Shown: positions 27,029 to 36,389 of the stretch, piece by piece
Layout of the letters: each line of letters begins with the position of its first letter
How positions within the stretch are numbered: the first letter of the stretch is position 1
From: Pseudonocardia sp. HH130629-09
GTDB lineage: Bacteria; Actinomycetota; Actinomycetes; Mycobacteriales; Pseudonocardiaceae
Length of the DNA: 64,000 nt
NCBI RefSeq assembly: GCF_001294645.1
Contig: NZ_CP011868.1
Span: 4,650,001-4,714,000, forward strand
Reading direction: 5' to 3'
Translations under genes and position numbers: made by a program
Notes under the pieces: generated by a model
What the model was told of the DNA's origin: nothing
What the model saw: the letters and a program-made list of their open reading frames with translations, nothing else
Database searches by the model: none

Positions 27029-27267
27029 AGTGTCAGGTCGACTGGGGCCAGTTCTGGGTATAGTTTGAATCAGGACGATACCTCATCGCCAGTCTGGTAC
27101 TAGTACGGGAGCTCGAACTGTGGTGAGAGGCGCGCATCAGCTCGACCGGTATCACGCGGCTCGCGATTCATTCCGTCGACCGCGATCTGAACCGATTTGG
27201 TCTGCGTCGCGCCGTACCGTCCTGGACCCCACGACGACCAGGTTTGGCAGATCTCAGCGAAGGCGAT

Positions 27268-27771
27268 ATGGTCGTGGCGATGGCCGTGCCAGAGTTCGTC
27301 CGCAACATGCGCGCTCAGTTGGAGCCCGGTCACCTGCTTTGGTTGCCTGGGGTCAATGCGGTGGTCGGGGATCGTCGGGGTCGCGTGCTGCTGCAACAGA
27401 GGCATGCAGGCGGCATCTGGTCGGTGCCGGCCGGGATCATCGAACCGGGCGAGGAGCCGCGGGAGACCGTGCGACGTGAGCTCTGGGAGGAAGCGGCGAT
27501 CGAGGTCGACATTGAGCGGCTGACGAGTATTACGGTCTCCCCGGTCCACTGTTACGAGAACGGCGACTCCGCACAGTACTTGGAGCTGACTTTCCGCTGC
27601 CACCACCGAGCTGGCGCCGCCGAGGTGCACGACGATGAGTCCTACGCCATCGATTGGTTTGAGCGCGACCACCTTCCACCTCTACGACCAGCGGTCCGAC
27701 GACGGGTGGGCCATGCCTTCGACAGTTTCGATGGCGATGTGTTGTTCGCAGGGATGCCGGAGCTACCGTGA
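27268..27771 (+). CDS. NUDIX hydrolase
   Basis: 167 residues from ATG 27268 (GAAGG five bases upstream). The NUDIX box reads GIIEPGEEPRETVRRELWEE (G-x5-E-x7-R-E-x2-E-E), which binds the metal and cleaves a nucleoside diphosphate linked to another group. The family includes MutT and nucleotide-sugar hydrolases. The stop overlaps the next start as GTGA. Composition is between the island and the host. It may be a housekeeping or clean-up enzyme of the island, since it lies on its original right side once the IS stack is removed. Confidence 0.88.
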   Translation: MVVAMAVPEFVRNMRAQLEPGHLLWLPGVNAVVGDRRGRVLLQQRHAGGIWSVPAGIIEPGEEPRETVRRELWEEAAIEVDIERLTSITVSPVHCYENGDSAQYLELTFRCHHRAGAAEVHDDESYAIDWFERDHLPPLRPAVRRRVGHAFDSFDGDVLFAGMPELP

Positions 27772-28385
27772 ATAGACGTGACAGAGTCGAGCGATGGAAC
27801 CACAATATTCACTATCACGATGTGGTCTTTAGCGCATTACACCCCGCAGACCGTAACGCGTTAGATGTGGGCTGCGGTGAAGGCGGGCTAGCCCGTGAGC
27901 TCCGGCGGCGTTTGCCATCGGTGACTGGAATCGACTCGGACGTGGAGAGCGTCGAGCTCGCTATTGCCCAGGACACAGTCGGTGACATCGACTTTCGCTG
28001 TGGCGATTTTATGACCGCAGATCTTGAGCCCGCGTCATTCGATCTCGTCTCATGCGTGGCGACGCTCCATCACCTCGACGGGGCGGCCGCGTTGCAGAGG
28101 ATGCGCGCCCTTGTTCGCCCCGGAGGACGCCTCGTCGTCGTCGGACTCGCCCAGGCCAAGATTCCTGCTGACCTCGGGTGGGAGTTGCTTGGTTCTATCT
28201 CACACAGATGGCACACTCGCAAGCAACGGGCGTGGGAACACCCTTCGCCGGTGATATGGCCGCCACCGATGACGTTCCGAGAGATGCGGACGCTTACCGA
28301 TGAAATGCTTCCAGGGCGACGTTTTCGACGCCATGTCCTCTGGCGTTTTTCCGTAGTATGGACTCGGCAGTTAGAGTCTTTCTAA
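27768..28385 (+). CDS. Class I SAM-dependent methyltransferase
   Basis: 205 residues. ALDVGCGEGGLARELRRR is motif I (SAM binding), TGIDSD motif II, FDLVSCVATLHHLD motif IV and LVRPGGRLVVVGLA the following strand. This is the UbiE/Methyltransf_11 type, acting on small molecules. It is coupled to the NUDIX gene by a GTGA overlap. Its TAA stop is exactly the 3-bp target duplicated by the next IS, so the protein is unaffected. Confidence 0.88.
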   Translation: MNRRDRVERWNHNIHYHDVVFSALHPADRNALDVGCGEGGLARELRRRLPSVTGIDSDVESVELAIAQDTVGDIDFRCGDFMTADLEPASFDLVSCVATLHHLDGAAALQRMRALVRPGGRLVVVGLAQAKIPADLGWELLGSISHRWHTRKQRAWEHPSPVIWPPPMTFREMRTLTDEMLPGRRFRRHVLWRFSVVWTRQLESF

Positions 28386-29307
28386 GAGCGTGTTTGAGAA
28401 GGGTCGGCGTGTCTGCGCTGGATGCGTCCGGGTGTGGTCCATCGTGGAGGAGTGGCTCGGCGTAGGCGGCGGTACCCCTCGGACACCAGCGATGAGCAGT
28501 GGGCGTTGATCGAGCCGCTGCTGCCAGCGGCGGGGCGGGAGGCCGGCCGGAGAAGCACGCGCGCCGTGATGTGGTGGATGCGATCCTCTATGTCGTGCGC
28601 GCCGGGTGCGCGTGGCGTGCTCTACCAGTTGATTTCCCGCCGTGGCAGACGGTGTACTGGTACTTCAACCGGTGGGAGCAGCAGAGGGTCACCGAGCAGA
28701 TCCTCCCGATCGTGCGCCGTCAGCTACGCGCTGATGAGGGCCGCGACCCCGAACCCAGCGCGGGGATCATCGACTCGCAGTCGGTGAGGAGCGCTGACAC
28801 GGTCGGGCGGGACACCCGCGGCTACGACGCCGGGAAGAAGATCAACGGCCGGAAGCGGTTCATCGTGACCGACACCCTCGGCCTGCTGCTGACCACGATG
28901 GTGTGCTCGGCCTCGGTCCAGGACCGCGATGGCGCCAAGTCGACCCTGCTCGACCTCTACCTGCGCACGAGGGTGCGGTTCGTCTACGCCGACGCCGGGT
29001 TCGCCGGGCGCCTGCTGGACTGGGCGACCACGATCCTGCACACCAGCGTCGAGATCGTGCGCAAACCGCCTGAGCAGCGCGGATTCGCCGTCCTCCCGCG
29101 GCGGTGGGTGGTCGAGCGGACCCTGGCCTGGGTCACCGCGCACCGCCGCCTGGCCCGGGACTACGAACGCCACCCCGCAGTGTCCGAGGCCATGATCCGC
29201 TGGGCGGCGATCAACACCATCACCCGCCGCATCGCCCGTGGCGAACCCGCCCGACGCCAGCAGAAGTACGTAGTCACACCCTCAACATGATCTTCTCAAA
29301 CACTCTC
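28386..29307 (+). mobile_element. IS5-family (IS427-group) element
   Basis: Ends GAGCGTGTTTGAGAAG and, from the right, GAGAGTGTTTGAGAAG. TAA is duplicated at 28383-28385 and 29308-29310. 922 bp. Two overlapping frames inside fit the frameshifted transposases of this group. Confidence 0.88.
28422..29290 (+). CDS. IS427-group transposase, made from two frames by a -1 shift
   Basis: The first frame (from 28422) encodes YPSDTSDEQWALIEPLLPAA, the classic N-terminus. Near 28535, in a GC-rich slippery run, homology moves to the -1 frame (DAILYVVRAGCAWRALP, IIDSQSVRSADT with the first Asp, VYADAGFAGRLLDW with the second, RRWVVERTLAWV with the Glu). IS427-group elements normally express OrfAB by programmed frameshifting, so this is probably functional rather than broken. 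Confidence 0.85.
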
Positions 29308-29310
29308 TAA

Positions 29311-29608
29311 GAGGCGTTCTTTAGAGTGAGCCTTGGCCGATCTGACGGACGGGCAGTTCAGGAACTATGACGACAACGATCTGGCAGCCGTCGAGCAGTC
29401 CTCGCCGACGCGTTGGCGGCGGTAGGCGTGGGCCAGGACGTCATCGAAGCGTCCGACGCGTGCGTTGGCGCGGACTCCTTCGGCGATCGTGCCGGCCACA
29501 GCCACCGGTGCGGGGGCAAGGCGGTCGGTGCTGGTGCTGATCCGGCCCGGGCCGAGGTTGACCTCTCGGTGAGCGTTCGAGCCACGTCCTATCTCCACGG
29601 CCGCCCCG
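29311..29608. other. Short gene-poor spacer with a possible relic IS end
   Basis: At 29328 lies GAGCCTTGGCCGATCTG after AGT, four mismatches from the ISL2-group end GAGCCTTTGCCAACCTG, so it may be a solo relic. A minus-strand frame (29365-29600) with VLAHAYRRQRVGED is open but unrecognised. If IS256-type element C is removed, this spacer joins 33469 onward. Confidence 0.35.
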
Positions 29609-30245
29609 AGGAGATCGGGCCTGTCATGATTTCCGTGTAAGCCACGGGTAACTGCTGTTGTTACTCTATCACAGTGGGAGTCGTCCGGGGAATAGGACGA
29701 CGAGGGTGTTCAGGGCGGTTTTCCAGCCGTGGGTTCCGGTTCCTGATGTTCCTCCTCGCTTGCTGGAGATGTTGCGGAGTCCGAGGTAGAGGAGTTTCAT
29801 CGCGGCCTCGTCGGAGGGGAAGTGGCCGCGGGTCTTGGTGATTTTCCGGAGTTGGTAGTTGATGGATTCGATACTGTTGGTGGTGTAGACGATCTTCCGG
29901 AGTTCCGGTGGGTAGTCGAGGAACGGGATGAACTCTGCCCAGGCGCGTCGCCAGACGTCGATGACGCCGGGGTATTGGCTTCCCCATTCGGTGTCGAGGT
30001 TGGCGAGGGCGAGTTCGGCGGCTTCGACGGTGGGAGCGGTGTAGATCGTCTTCATCGACTTCACGATCTTCTTCCGGTCGACGTAGGACACGAACCGCAT
30101 GGCGTTGCGGATGACGTGCACGACACAGGTTTGAACGACGGCGTCGGGGAACACGCTGGTGATGGCTTCGGGGAGCCCGGTCAGGCCGTCGCAGCAGGCG
30201 ATGAGGACGTCGCGCAGGCCGCGGTTGCGGAGCTGGGTGAGGACT

Positions 30246-30410
30246 GAGCCCTTTTCAACCTGCCGTTCCGGCAGCTCAGGGGCCTGGTTGTGTGGGTGCA
30301 GACGCCGAGCTGGCGAGCCGGTGACCTGTGCAGCTGTGGTCAGAGCAGTTGCGCTGCAACCTTCGCGATCTCCTGACGCAGAAGCTCGCTGGTCAGGTTG
30401 AAAAAGGCTC
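30246..30410 (-). mobile_element. MITE copy 3 (165 bp) inside an IS256-type transposase gene
   Basis: ACT is duplicated at 30243-30245 and 30411-30413 (AGT on the other strand). Its open frame matches both the strand and the phase of the host gene. Confidence 0.92.
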
Positions 30411-31100
30411 ACTGAGTGCCAGAACTTCGCGCCCTCGGTCTCGGCGATCCAGCACCCGAGGGCGTGCTTGCGTCCTTCGACGTCGACCCCGATGACCAGG
30501 TGCGCGCTCTTGATGGTGACTGCGGCCTTGTCGCGGACCTTGATGCGGATCCCGTCGACGTAGATGATCGGGTAGATCTCGTCGACGGGGCGGTTCCGCC
30601 AGATCTCGATCTCGTCGTTCACGACGTCGGTGATGTTCGAGATCATCTCCCGTGAGGCTTCCACGCCGTAGACTTCGTGCAGGTGTGCTTCGATGTCTCG
30701 GGTCGTCATTCCCCGCGCGTAGCAGGACAAGACGAGTTCGTCGATCTGTCCGACCCGGCGGCGTCGTTTCGGCACGATCTGGGGTTCGAACTCGCCGTTA
30801 CGGTCACGCGGCACCGAGATCGTGACCGGGCCGTTGGTGGTCGACACCGTCTTACGGCTGCTGCCGTTGCGGGAGTTCCCCGACCCGGCGCCGGCGGGAT
30901 CGTCGCGGTCGTAGCCGAGGTGGTGGGTCATCTCGGCCTGCAGCGAGCGTTCCAGGACGGCCTTGGTCATCTGGTTGAGCAACCCGTCGACGCCGTCGAT
31001 CGGGGTTCCGGTGGCCTTCGCATCGGCTTGTCGACGACGGGCTCAGACTGACCCCCTAGCGTCGGCTTGGGATTGACCCCCTCTGCACGACGCTGAGGGG

Positions 31101-32360
31101 GTGTTGTCGGTGGAGGACTGGGCCGAGATCCGTCGTCTGCATCGGGCCGAGGGTGTCCCGATCAAGGAGATCGCCCGCCGGCTGGGGGTGGCCCGCAACA
31201 CGGTGCGCTCCGCGTTGCGGGCGCCGGGCCCGCCGAAGCGGGAACGGGGCCCGCGGGGATCGCTGGCGGATGCGGTCGAGCCGCAGGTGCGGGCATTGCT
31301 GGCGCAGTTCCCACGCATGCCGGCCACGGTGATCGCAGAGCGGATCGGGTGGGAGCACTCGCTGACCGTGCTCAAGGACCGGATCCGCCAGATCCGCCCC
31401 GAGTATGTCGGGATCGACCCGGTCGACCGGGTCGCCTACGCACCGGGCGAGATCACCCAGTGCGACCTGTGGTTCCCCGAGACCACGATCCCCGTCGGCC
31501 CAGGCCAGGAACGGGTCCTACCGGTGCTGGTGATGACGCTGGGCTACTCGCGGTTCTTGTCCGCGACGATGATCCCCTCGCGCCAGGCCGGGGACATCCT
31601 GTCCGGGATGTGGCAGCTGATCAGCGACGTCGGGCGGGTGACCCGCACGCTGGTCTGGGACCGGGAGTCTGCGATCGGCGGGACCGGGCGGGTCTCGGCA
31701 CCGGCCGCTGCGTTCGCCGGCACTCTGGCCACCCGGATCCGGCTTGCCCCACCGCGGGATCCGGAGTTCAAGGGGCTGGTCGAACGCAACAACGGCTACT
31801 TCGAGACCTCGTTCCTGCCCGGACGTCGCTTCGCCTCCCCAGCCGACTTCAACCACCAGATCGACGACTGGCTGGCCCGGGCCAACACCCGCACCGTCCG
31901 AGCGATCGGCGGCCGCCCGGTGGACGTGCTCGCCCACGACTACGCGGCGATGACTCCGCTGCCGCCGCTGGACCCGCCGATCGGGCTGGCCCAGCGGATC
32001 CGGCTGGCACGGGACTACTACGTCCGCGTCGATGCCAACGACTACTCCGTGGATCCGCAGATGATCGGCCGGTTCGTCGATGTCGCCGCCTCACCGCGCG
32101 AGGTCGTCGTCTACTGCGCCGGCCAGGTCGTCGCCCGTCACGACCGCAGCTGGGCCCGCCACGCGGTGATCACCGACCCGGCGCACCAGCACACCGCCGC
32201 GGCGATGCGCCGCGCCCTGGCCCACGACCGCAACACCCGACAGGCCGCAGCACGCCGTCACCTCGACGGCCACCCGGTGACCCTGCGCGCACTGCCCGAC
32301 TACGACGCCCTGTTCGGTGTCGACTTCGTCTCCACTGCCGAGGAAGCGAGCAGCTCATGA
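31101..32360 (+). CDS. istA: IS21 transposase IstA
   Basis: 419 residues. N-terminal helix-turn-helix (IKEIARRLGVARNTVRSALR). The integrase core has TQCDLWFPE (first Asp), LVWDRESAIG (second Asp) and KGLVERNNGYFET (Glu). A beta-rich C-terminal domain follows (RLARDYYVRVDANDYSVD). It cuts and joins the IS ends with IstB as helper. The stop overlaps istB as ATGA. Confidence 0.94.
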   Translation: MLSVEDWAEIRRLHRAEGVPIKEIARRLGVARNTVRSALRAPGPPKRERGPRGSLADAVEPQVRALLAQFPRMPATVIAERIGWEHSLTVLKDRIRQIRPEYVGIDPVDRVAYAPGEITQCDLWFPETTIPVGPGQERVLPVLVMTLGYSRFLSATMIPSRQAGDILSGMWQLISDVGRVTRTLVWDRESAIGGTGRVSAPAAAFAGTLATRIRLAPPRDPEFKGLVERNNGYFETSFLPGRRFASPADFNHQIDDWLARANTRTVRAIGGRPVDVLAHDYAAMTPLPPLDPPIGLAQRIRLARDYYVRVDANDYSVDPQMIGRFVDVAASPREVVVYCAGQVVARHDRSWARHAVITDPAHQHTAAAMRRALAHDRNTRQAAARRHLDGHPVTLRALPDYDALFGVDFVSTAEEASSS

Positions 32361-33208
32361 CAACCACACCACCGAAGATCACCACCGACCCCGCTGGGAG
32401 CTCGGGGCCGGCCGGTCCGGTGCTGGCCGCGGTCCCCGACGGACTGCCGGCGATGATCGCCTACCTGACCCGGGTCCTGAAGACCCCGACCATCGCGGCC
32501 AGCTGGGAACAGCTTGCCGCCCAGGCCCGTGAGGAGAACTGGTCGCACGAGGAGTATCTGGGCGCGCTGCTGCAGCGCCAGGTCGCCGACCGCGAGTCCA
32601 AGGGCACGGTCATGCGGATCCGCACCGCGCACTTCCCCCAGGTCAAGACCTTGGAGGACTTCAACCTCGACCATCTGCCCTCGCTGCGCCGCGACATCCT
32701 GGCCCACCTGGCCACGAGCACGTTCGTCGCCAAGTGCGAGAACGTGATCCTGCTCGGCCCGCCCGGGATCGGGAAGACCCACCTCGCGATCGGGCTCGGC
32801 GTCAAAGCCGCCCACGCCGGCTACTCGGTCCTGTTCGACACCGCCAGCAACTGGATCACCAGACTCGCCGCCGCGCACCAGAGCGGCCGGCTCGAGGCCG
32901 AGCTGAAGAAGATCCGCCGCTACAAACTGATCATCATCGACGAGGTCGGCTACATCCCGTTCGACCAGGACGCAGCGAACCTGTTCTTCCAGCTCATCGC
33001 TTCCCGCTATGAACAAGGCAGCGTCATGGTCACCAGCAATCTGCCCTTCGGCCGCTGGGGCGAGACCTTCTCCGACGACGTCGTCGCCGCAGCCATGATC
33101 GACCGCCTCGTCCACCACGCCGAAGTCCTGACCCTGTCCGGGGACTCCTACCGCACCCGCGCCCGACGCGAGCTCCTGGCCAAACACAACCGCGCCAGCA
33201 ACGACTGA
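32357..33208 (+). CDS. istB: IS21 ATPase helper IstB
   Basis: 283 residues, AAA+ ATPase of the DnaC/IstB type. Walker A LLGPPGIGKTHLAIGLG, Walker B LIIIDEVGYIPFD, sensor MVTSNLPFGRW. It assembles on target DNA and activates IstA. The ATG overlaps the istA stop. It is longer at the N-terminus than the typical 250 residues. Confidence 0.94.
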   Translation: MTTTPPKITTDPAGSSGPAGPVLAAVPDGLPAMIAYLTRVLKTPTIAASWEQLAAQAREENWSHEEYLGALLQRQVADRESKGTVMRIRTAHFPQVKTLEDFNLDHLPSLRRDILAHLATSTFVAKCENVILLGPPGIGKTHLAIGLGVKAAHAGYSVLFDTASNWITRLAAAHQSGRLEAELKKIRRYKLIIIDEVGYIPFDQDAANLFFQLIASRYEQGSVMVTSNLPFGRWGETFSDDVVAAAMIDRLVHHAEVLTLSGDSYRTRARRELLAKHNRASND

Positions 33209-34220
33209 CCATCACCACACCACGCCGGGGGTCAGTTCCAATCCGTCGCTACGGGGTCACTCCCAACCCGCCGTTGACACGGCTAGCAAGGCATCGATCG
33301 CAGCCGGGTCGAGCGCCTCGGCGAGCCTACGGGCCGCGGTCGACCCGGCGTCGGGATCAGACTGGTGGGTACTCATCTGGGTGTCCTTCCCGACCTCAGA
33401 GTTGATCACTGAGATCGATCATGGTCCACCCGGGGCTTACACACCTACCGTGACAGGGCCAGGAGATCATCATCTCTGCCAGCCTCACGCCCCAGAGATT
33501 CATGCTTCTCGACGGGACTACCACACCGCGCCGCCGCGCACGCAGGCTACGAGGTCTACCAGGAACACGACACCAGGACCAAAGTCCGCCTCGACGTCCT
33601 GATCCGAGGCACCGTCGACATCGGCATCGAGTCCAGCACGGCGACCTGCCCATCAAAGCGCCAAAGCCCGTGCCGTAAAGCCGCCGCCGCAGGAGTCACC
33701 TCGATCGGGCCGGCCGACCGACCCAATCCCGCGTTCGCGTTCAAGGTCCCCCACATTGAGACCAACGAGCTGCCTGCCCCACGGCGACGTCCTCCGCGGA
33801 CGCTGGACGGTCGACCCCGGACCCTGCAATCAATCACCTGCAGTCCACGCAACACCGACCTGTTGAGCCTCTGTATCAGGCCCCGGGCACGGAACTGGTG
33901 CAGCGACATCCACCGGTCTGGACACCGAAAGTCCGGCGTCGTCGTCGACGACACCGCCGAGAAGGCCCCAGCCGGGGCGCTTATTGCGCTCGACACCGGC
34001 ACCCGCCAAGGCGTCATCCTCGTCGGCCTCCCAGACCGCGAGCGCTACCTGTCGGACTTCGCCCCGCTCTTTGAGCGCCCCGCCGACTCGGCCACCTACC
34101 CCAGAGAGTTCCAGTACCGGCCCGATCTGCACGCCACCGCCGACTCAGTGAGCCTTTTTCAACCTGACCAGCGAGCTTCTGCGTCAGGAGATCGCGAAGG
34201 TTGCAGCGCAACTGCTCTGA

Positions 34221-35958
34221 CCCGAATCCGCGAGTAGCGCTGGTGTCCGGACTGGGGAGATGGCGATAGGTGCCCGCTGACCTGCGATGATCGTGTTTGC
34301 GACGACACGACATTGCGGGTTGAGAGGACACCTATCAGGTGCGAACAGTACGCAAGCGACGCCCGCGGTGTGCGCGGGTGCGTCTCGGCGCGCCGGACGC
34401 GGCGCTGACCAGGTTCTCCGGGCTGGCCGCGGTGACCGAACTGATCGACCGGCTCGGGATCATCGACAAGCTCGACGCCGCGGTCGGGCCCATCAAGGAC
34501 CGCGACCGCGGGTGCAGCGCCGGGCAGATGCTGGTCGGCATGTCGGCGGCGCAGCTGTGCGGGGAGGACTTCCTGGTCGGGCTGGACCGGCACCGCGCCG
34601 ACACCGCCGGGCAGGCACTCACGCCGGTGCCGGGGTTGGCGTCCACGACCGCCGCCGGGCTCGCGCGCAAGTTCATCGAGGGGCAGTGGGCGGCGGTGGA
34701 GACCGGGCTCGGTGACGTGCACACCACCGCGCTGGACCTGCTCGCCCAGGTCGACCCGGACCGGGCCGAGCAGCTGACGGCGGACGTGACGATCGATCTG
34801 GACACCACCGATGTCGAGGTTTACGGCCGGCTCAAGCAGGGCGTGGCGTTCAACCACCAAGGCCAGCGGGTCGCCCGCCCGCACGTCGCGACCTGGGCCG
34901 ACACCGCGGTGGTGCTGGCCGCTGACCTCGGTTCGGGCCGGGATGACCCCCGCGCCACCAGCGCCGAGCTGTTCTACCGGGCGCTGGCCGCGCTCCCCGC
35001 GCAGGCGCGGGCGGGGCGAGTCCGCGTGCGTGCGGACGCGGGCTACTTCGCCGGGCAGCTCGCCCGCGCAGCCCTGTTCGTCGGCGTGGAGTTCGCCATC
35101 GGCGCCCGACGCATCGCGCCGCTGTGGCGCATCCTCGACGGCGTCGCGGCCGACGGGTGGACCGACGCGATCGACATGACCGGCGCGCAGGTCGCGGTGG
35201 CCGACTATTGCCCGAACTGGTGGCCCGCAGCGACCCAGCTGCTGATCCGTCGGGTCCGGCTCGACCTGGACCACGGCCAGGTCTCCGGTGACCCGCGAGC
35301 GCGGCGCCGACGCACCCTGCACCCCGCCCAGCGGGCGCTCCCGCTCGACGACCTCGCTACGGTGGCCAAGGTCGACGGGGTGTTCGCCTACTCGTTCATC
35401 GTGACCAACCTCGACGTCTCCACACCTGCCGCAGCCGCGCAGGCCGAGTACTGGTACCGCCACCGCACGAAGGTGGAGAACCTGTTCCGCGACACCAAGC
35501 ACGGCGCCGCGCTGCGCCACCTCCCCTCCGGACACCTCGCGGTGAACCGAGCCTGGATGTGGGGCGCACTCCTGGCCGCCACCACCAGCGGGTGGCTGCA
35601 CCACCTCACCGCCCGCACCCGCGACGGGCGCCTGGTCGGGCACGGCGTCCGCGGCGGCCAGGCCATGATCGCCACCCTGCGCCGGCGGCTGATCACCATC
35701 CCCGCCCGCCTCGTGCGCCACGCCCGCGGCCTCACCCTGCGCCTACCACCCGGCGAGCACCTACTCGCCGAGGTCCTCGCCCGCGTCCGCGCCCTGCCCG
35801 CTCCGTCCTGACCCGGCCGCACCGGCCCCGACCAGCACAGGAACCCGCCACCCGAGGCGACACTCGGGCCGCCCGCTTGCCCACCACCCAACTCCCGACC
35901 CAAGCAACATCAACTTTGGCCGACCAAGATCAGCTCATAGCCTACTCGCGGATTCGGG
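34221..35958 (+). mobile_element. IS1380-family element (1738 bp)
   Basis: Perfect 17-bp inverted ends CCCGAATCCGCGAGTAG. TCTGA is duplicated at 34216-34220 and 35959-35963. It sits inside MITE copy 4, so it arrived later. About 140 bases after the gene end hold only the terminal region. Confidence 0.93.
34339..35811 (+). CDS. IS1380-family transposase
   Basis: 490 residues, normal family length. Features: SAGQMLVGMSAAQLCGEDFL near residue 60, TIDLDTTDVEVYG (first Asp, about 155), RVRADAGYFAGQLAR (second Asp, about 232) and YWYRHRTKVENLFRDTKHG (Glu, about 380). An alternative GTG just upstream is possible. Appears intact. Confidence 0.92.
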   Translation: MRTVRKRRPRCARVRLGAPDAALTRFSGLAAVTELIDRLGIIDKLDAAVGPIKDRDRGCSAGQMLVGMSAAQLCGEDFLVGLDRHRADTAGQALTPVPGLASTTAAGLARKFIEGQWAAVETGLGDVHTTALDLLAQVDPDRAEQLTADVTIDLDTTDVEVYGRLKQGVAFNHQGQRVARPHVATWADTAVVLAADLGSGRDDPRATSAELFYRALAALPAQARAGRVRVRADAGYFAGQLARAALFVGVEFAIGARRIAPLWRILDGVAADGWTDAIDMTGAQVAVADYCPNWWPAATQLLIRRVRLDLDHGQVSGDPRARRRRTLHPAQRALPLDDLATVAKVDGVFAYSFIVTNLDVSTPAAAAQAEYWYRHRTKVENLFRDTKHGAALRHLPSGHLAVNRAWMWGALLAATTSGWLHHLTARTRDGRLVGHGVRGGQAMIATLRRRLITIPARLVRHARGLTLRLPPGEHLLAEVLARVRALPAPS

Positions 35959-36389
35959 TCTGACCACAGCTGCACAGGTCACCGGCTCGCCAGCTCGGCG
36001 TCTGCACCCACACAACCAGGCCCCTGAGCTGCCGGAACGGCAGGTTGAAAAGGGCTCAGTGTTCGGCCGCCTGCGCGCAGCCGGGCTCAGCGAAACCTCC
36101 ATCCTCGACCATCTGCGTCACGGCCGAGTATGTATCAACAGACAACGTGCCCGCAATGTCGACGATCCAGCCCCACGACCGCACGGATCGTGCTACACGG
36201 TGACTTCCACACCCCGAGCAGCACCACCGGCCGCTAACGCGTAGGTGCCGGTGCGCTCGTTCGCTTTCGGGAACGACACCACCGGTATCGGGCCGCTACA
36301 TCCGACCGCAGGGCAGGCTCTACCGCCATCCACTAGGCCACACCGAACTCGGTCTGTAGCCCGTCGCCCCGCCGTCAGGAGCACACAGT

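Larger units (their letters stand above)
31029..33279 (+). mobile_element. IS21-family element (2251 bp)
   Basis: Begins TGTCGACGACGGG and ends, read from the right, TGTCAACGGCGGG, followed in both ends by TGACCCC repeats that occur twice, as in IS21. CGGCT is duplicated at 31024-31028 and 33280-33284. It contains the coupled istA and istB genes. Confidence 0.92.
29669..33376 (-). pseudogene. IS256-family transposase split by an IS21 and carrying an in-frame MITE
   Basis: The N-terminus lies right of the IS21 (ATG 33376, GGAAGGA upstream; RRLAEALDPAAIDALLA). The rest lies left of it (DAKATGTPIDGVDGLL, EMTHHLGYDRDD, IYVDGIRIKVRDK, IACCDGLTGLPEA, TNSIESINYQLRK). The two join cleanly once the IS21 and CGGCT are removed. 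At 30246-30410 the MITE adds 56 codons between HSV and LTQLRNRG without changing the frame. Without the IS21 the gene would still be translatable. Confidence 0.9.
29617..33460 (-). mobile_element. IS256-family element C, holding a MITE and an IS21 element
   Basis: Ends GGGCCTGTCATGATTTCC (left) and, from the right, GGCCCTGTCACGGTAGG. AGGAGATC is duplicated at 29609-29616 and 33461-33468, so the outer borders are certain. Inside are MITE copy 3 (30246-30410) and IS21 (31029-33279), which account for its large size. Confidence 0.92.
34150..36057 (+). mobile_element. MITE copy 4, split by an IS1380 element
   Basis: 34150-34220 plus 35959-36057, that is 165 bp once the IS1380 and its 5-bp duplication are removed. 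AGT is duplicated at 34147-34149 and 36058-36060. Its open frame is in phase with the decayed host gene on both sides. Confidence 0.9.
33480..36244 (+). pseudogene. CoiA-like nuclease gene, decayed and split by MITE 4 and IS1380
   Basis: Plus-strand text AHAGYEVYQEHDTRTKVRLD, then VLIRGTVDIGIE, looks like the PD-(D/E)xK nuclease core of CoiA-like competence proteins (Asp, then Glu-x-Gln). The frame breaks near 33625 (the expected GIEVQHGDLPIKA is reached by a shift) and again further on; later text includes ALIALDTGTRQGVILVGLPD. The last part (LRAAGLSETSILDHLRHGRV) lies after MITE 4 at 36061-36244 and joins in frame across it. There is no intact start. The family call is by eye. Confidence 0.45.

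Noticed and set aside
31349-32356. Long open stretch upstream of istB in the istB frame
   Set aside because: It is a shadow of istA in another frame; istB clearly starts at ATG 32357.
32300-33187. Antisense frame opposite istB
   Set aside because: No family features; mirrors the istB reading frame.
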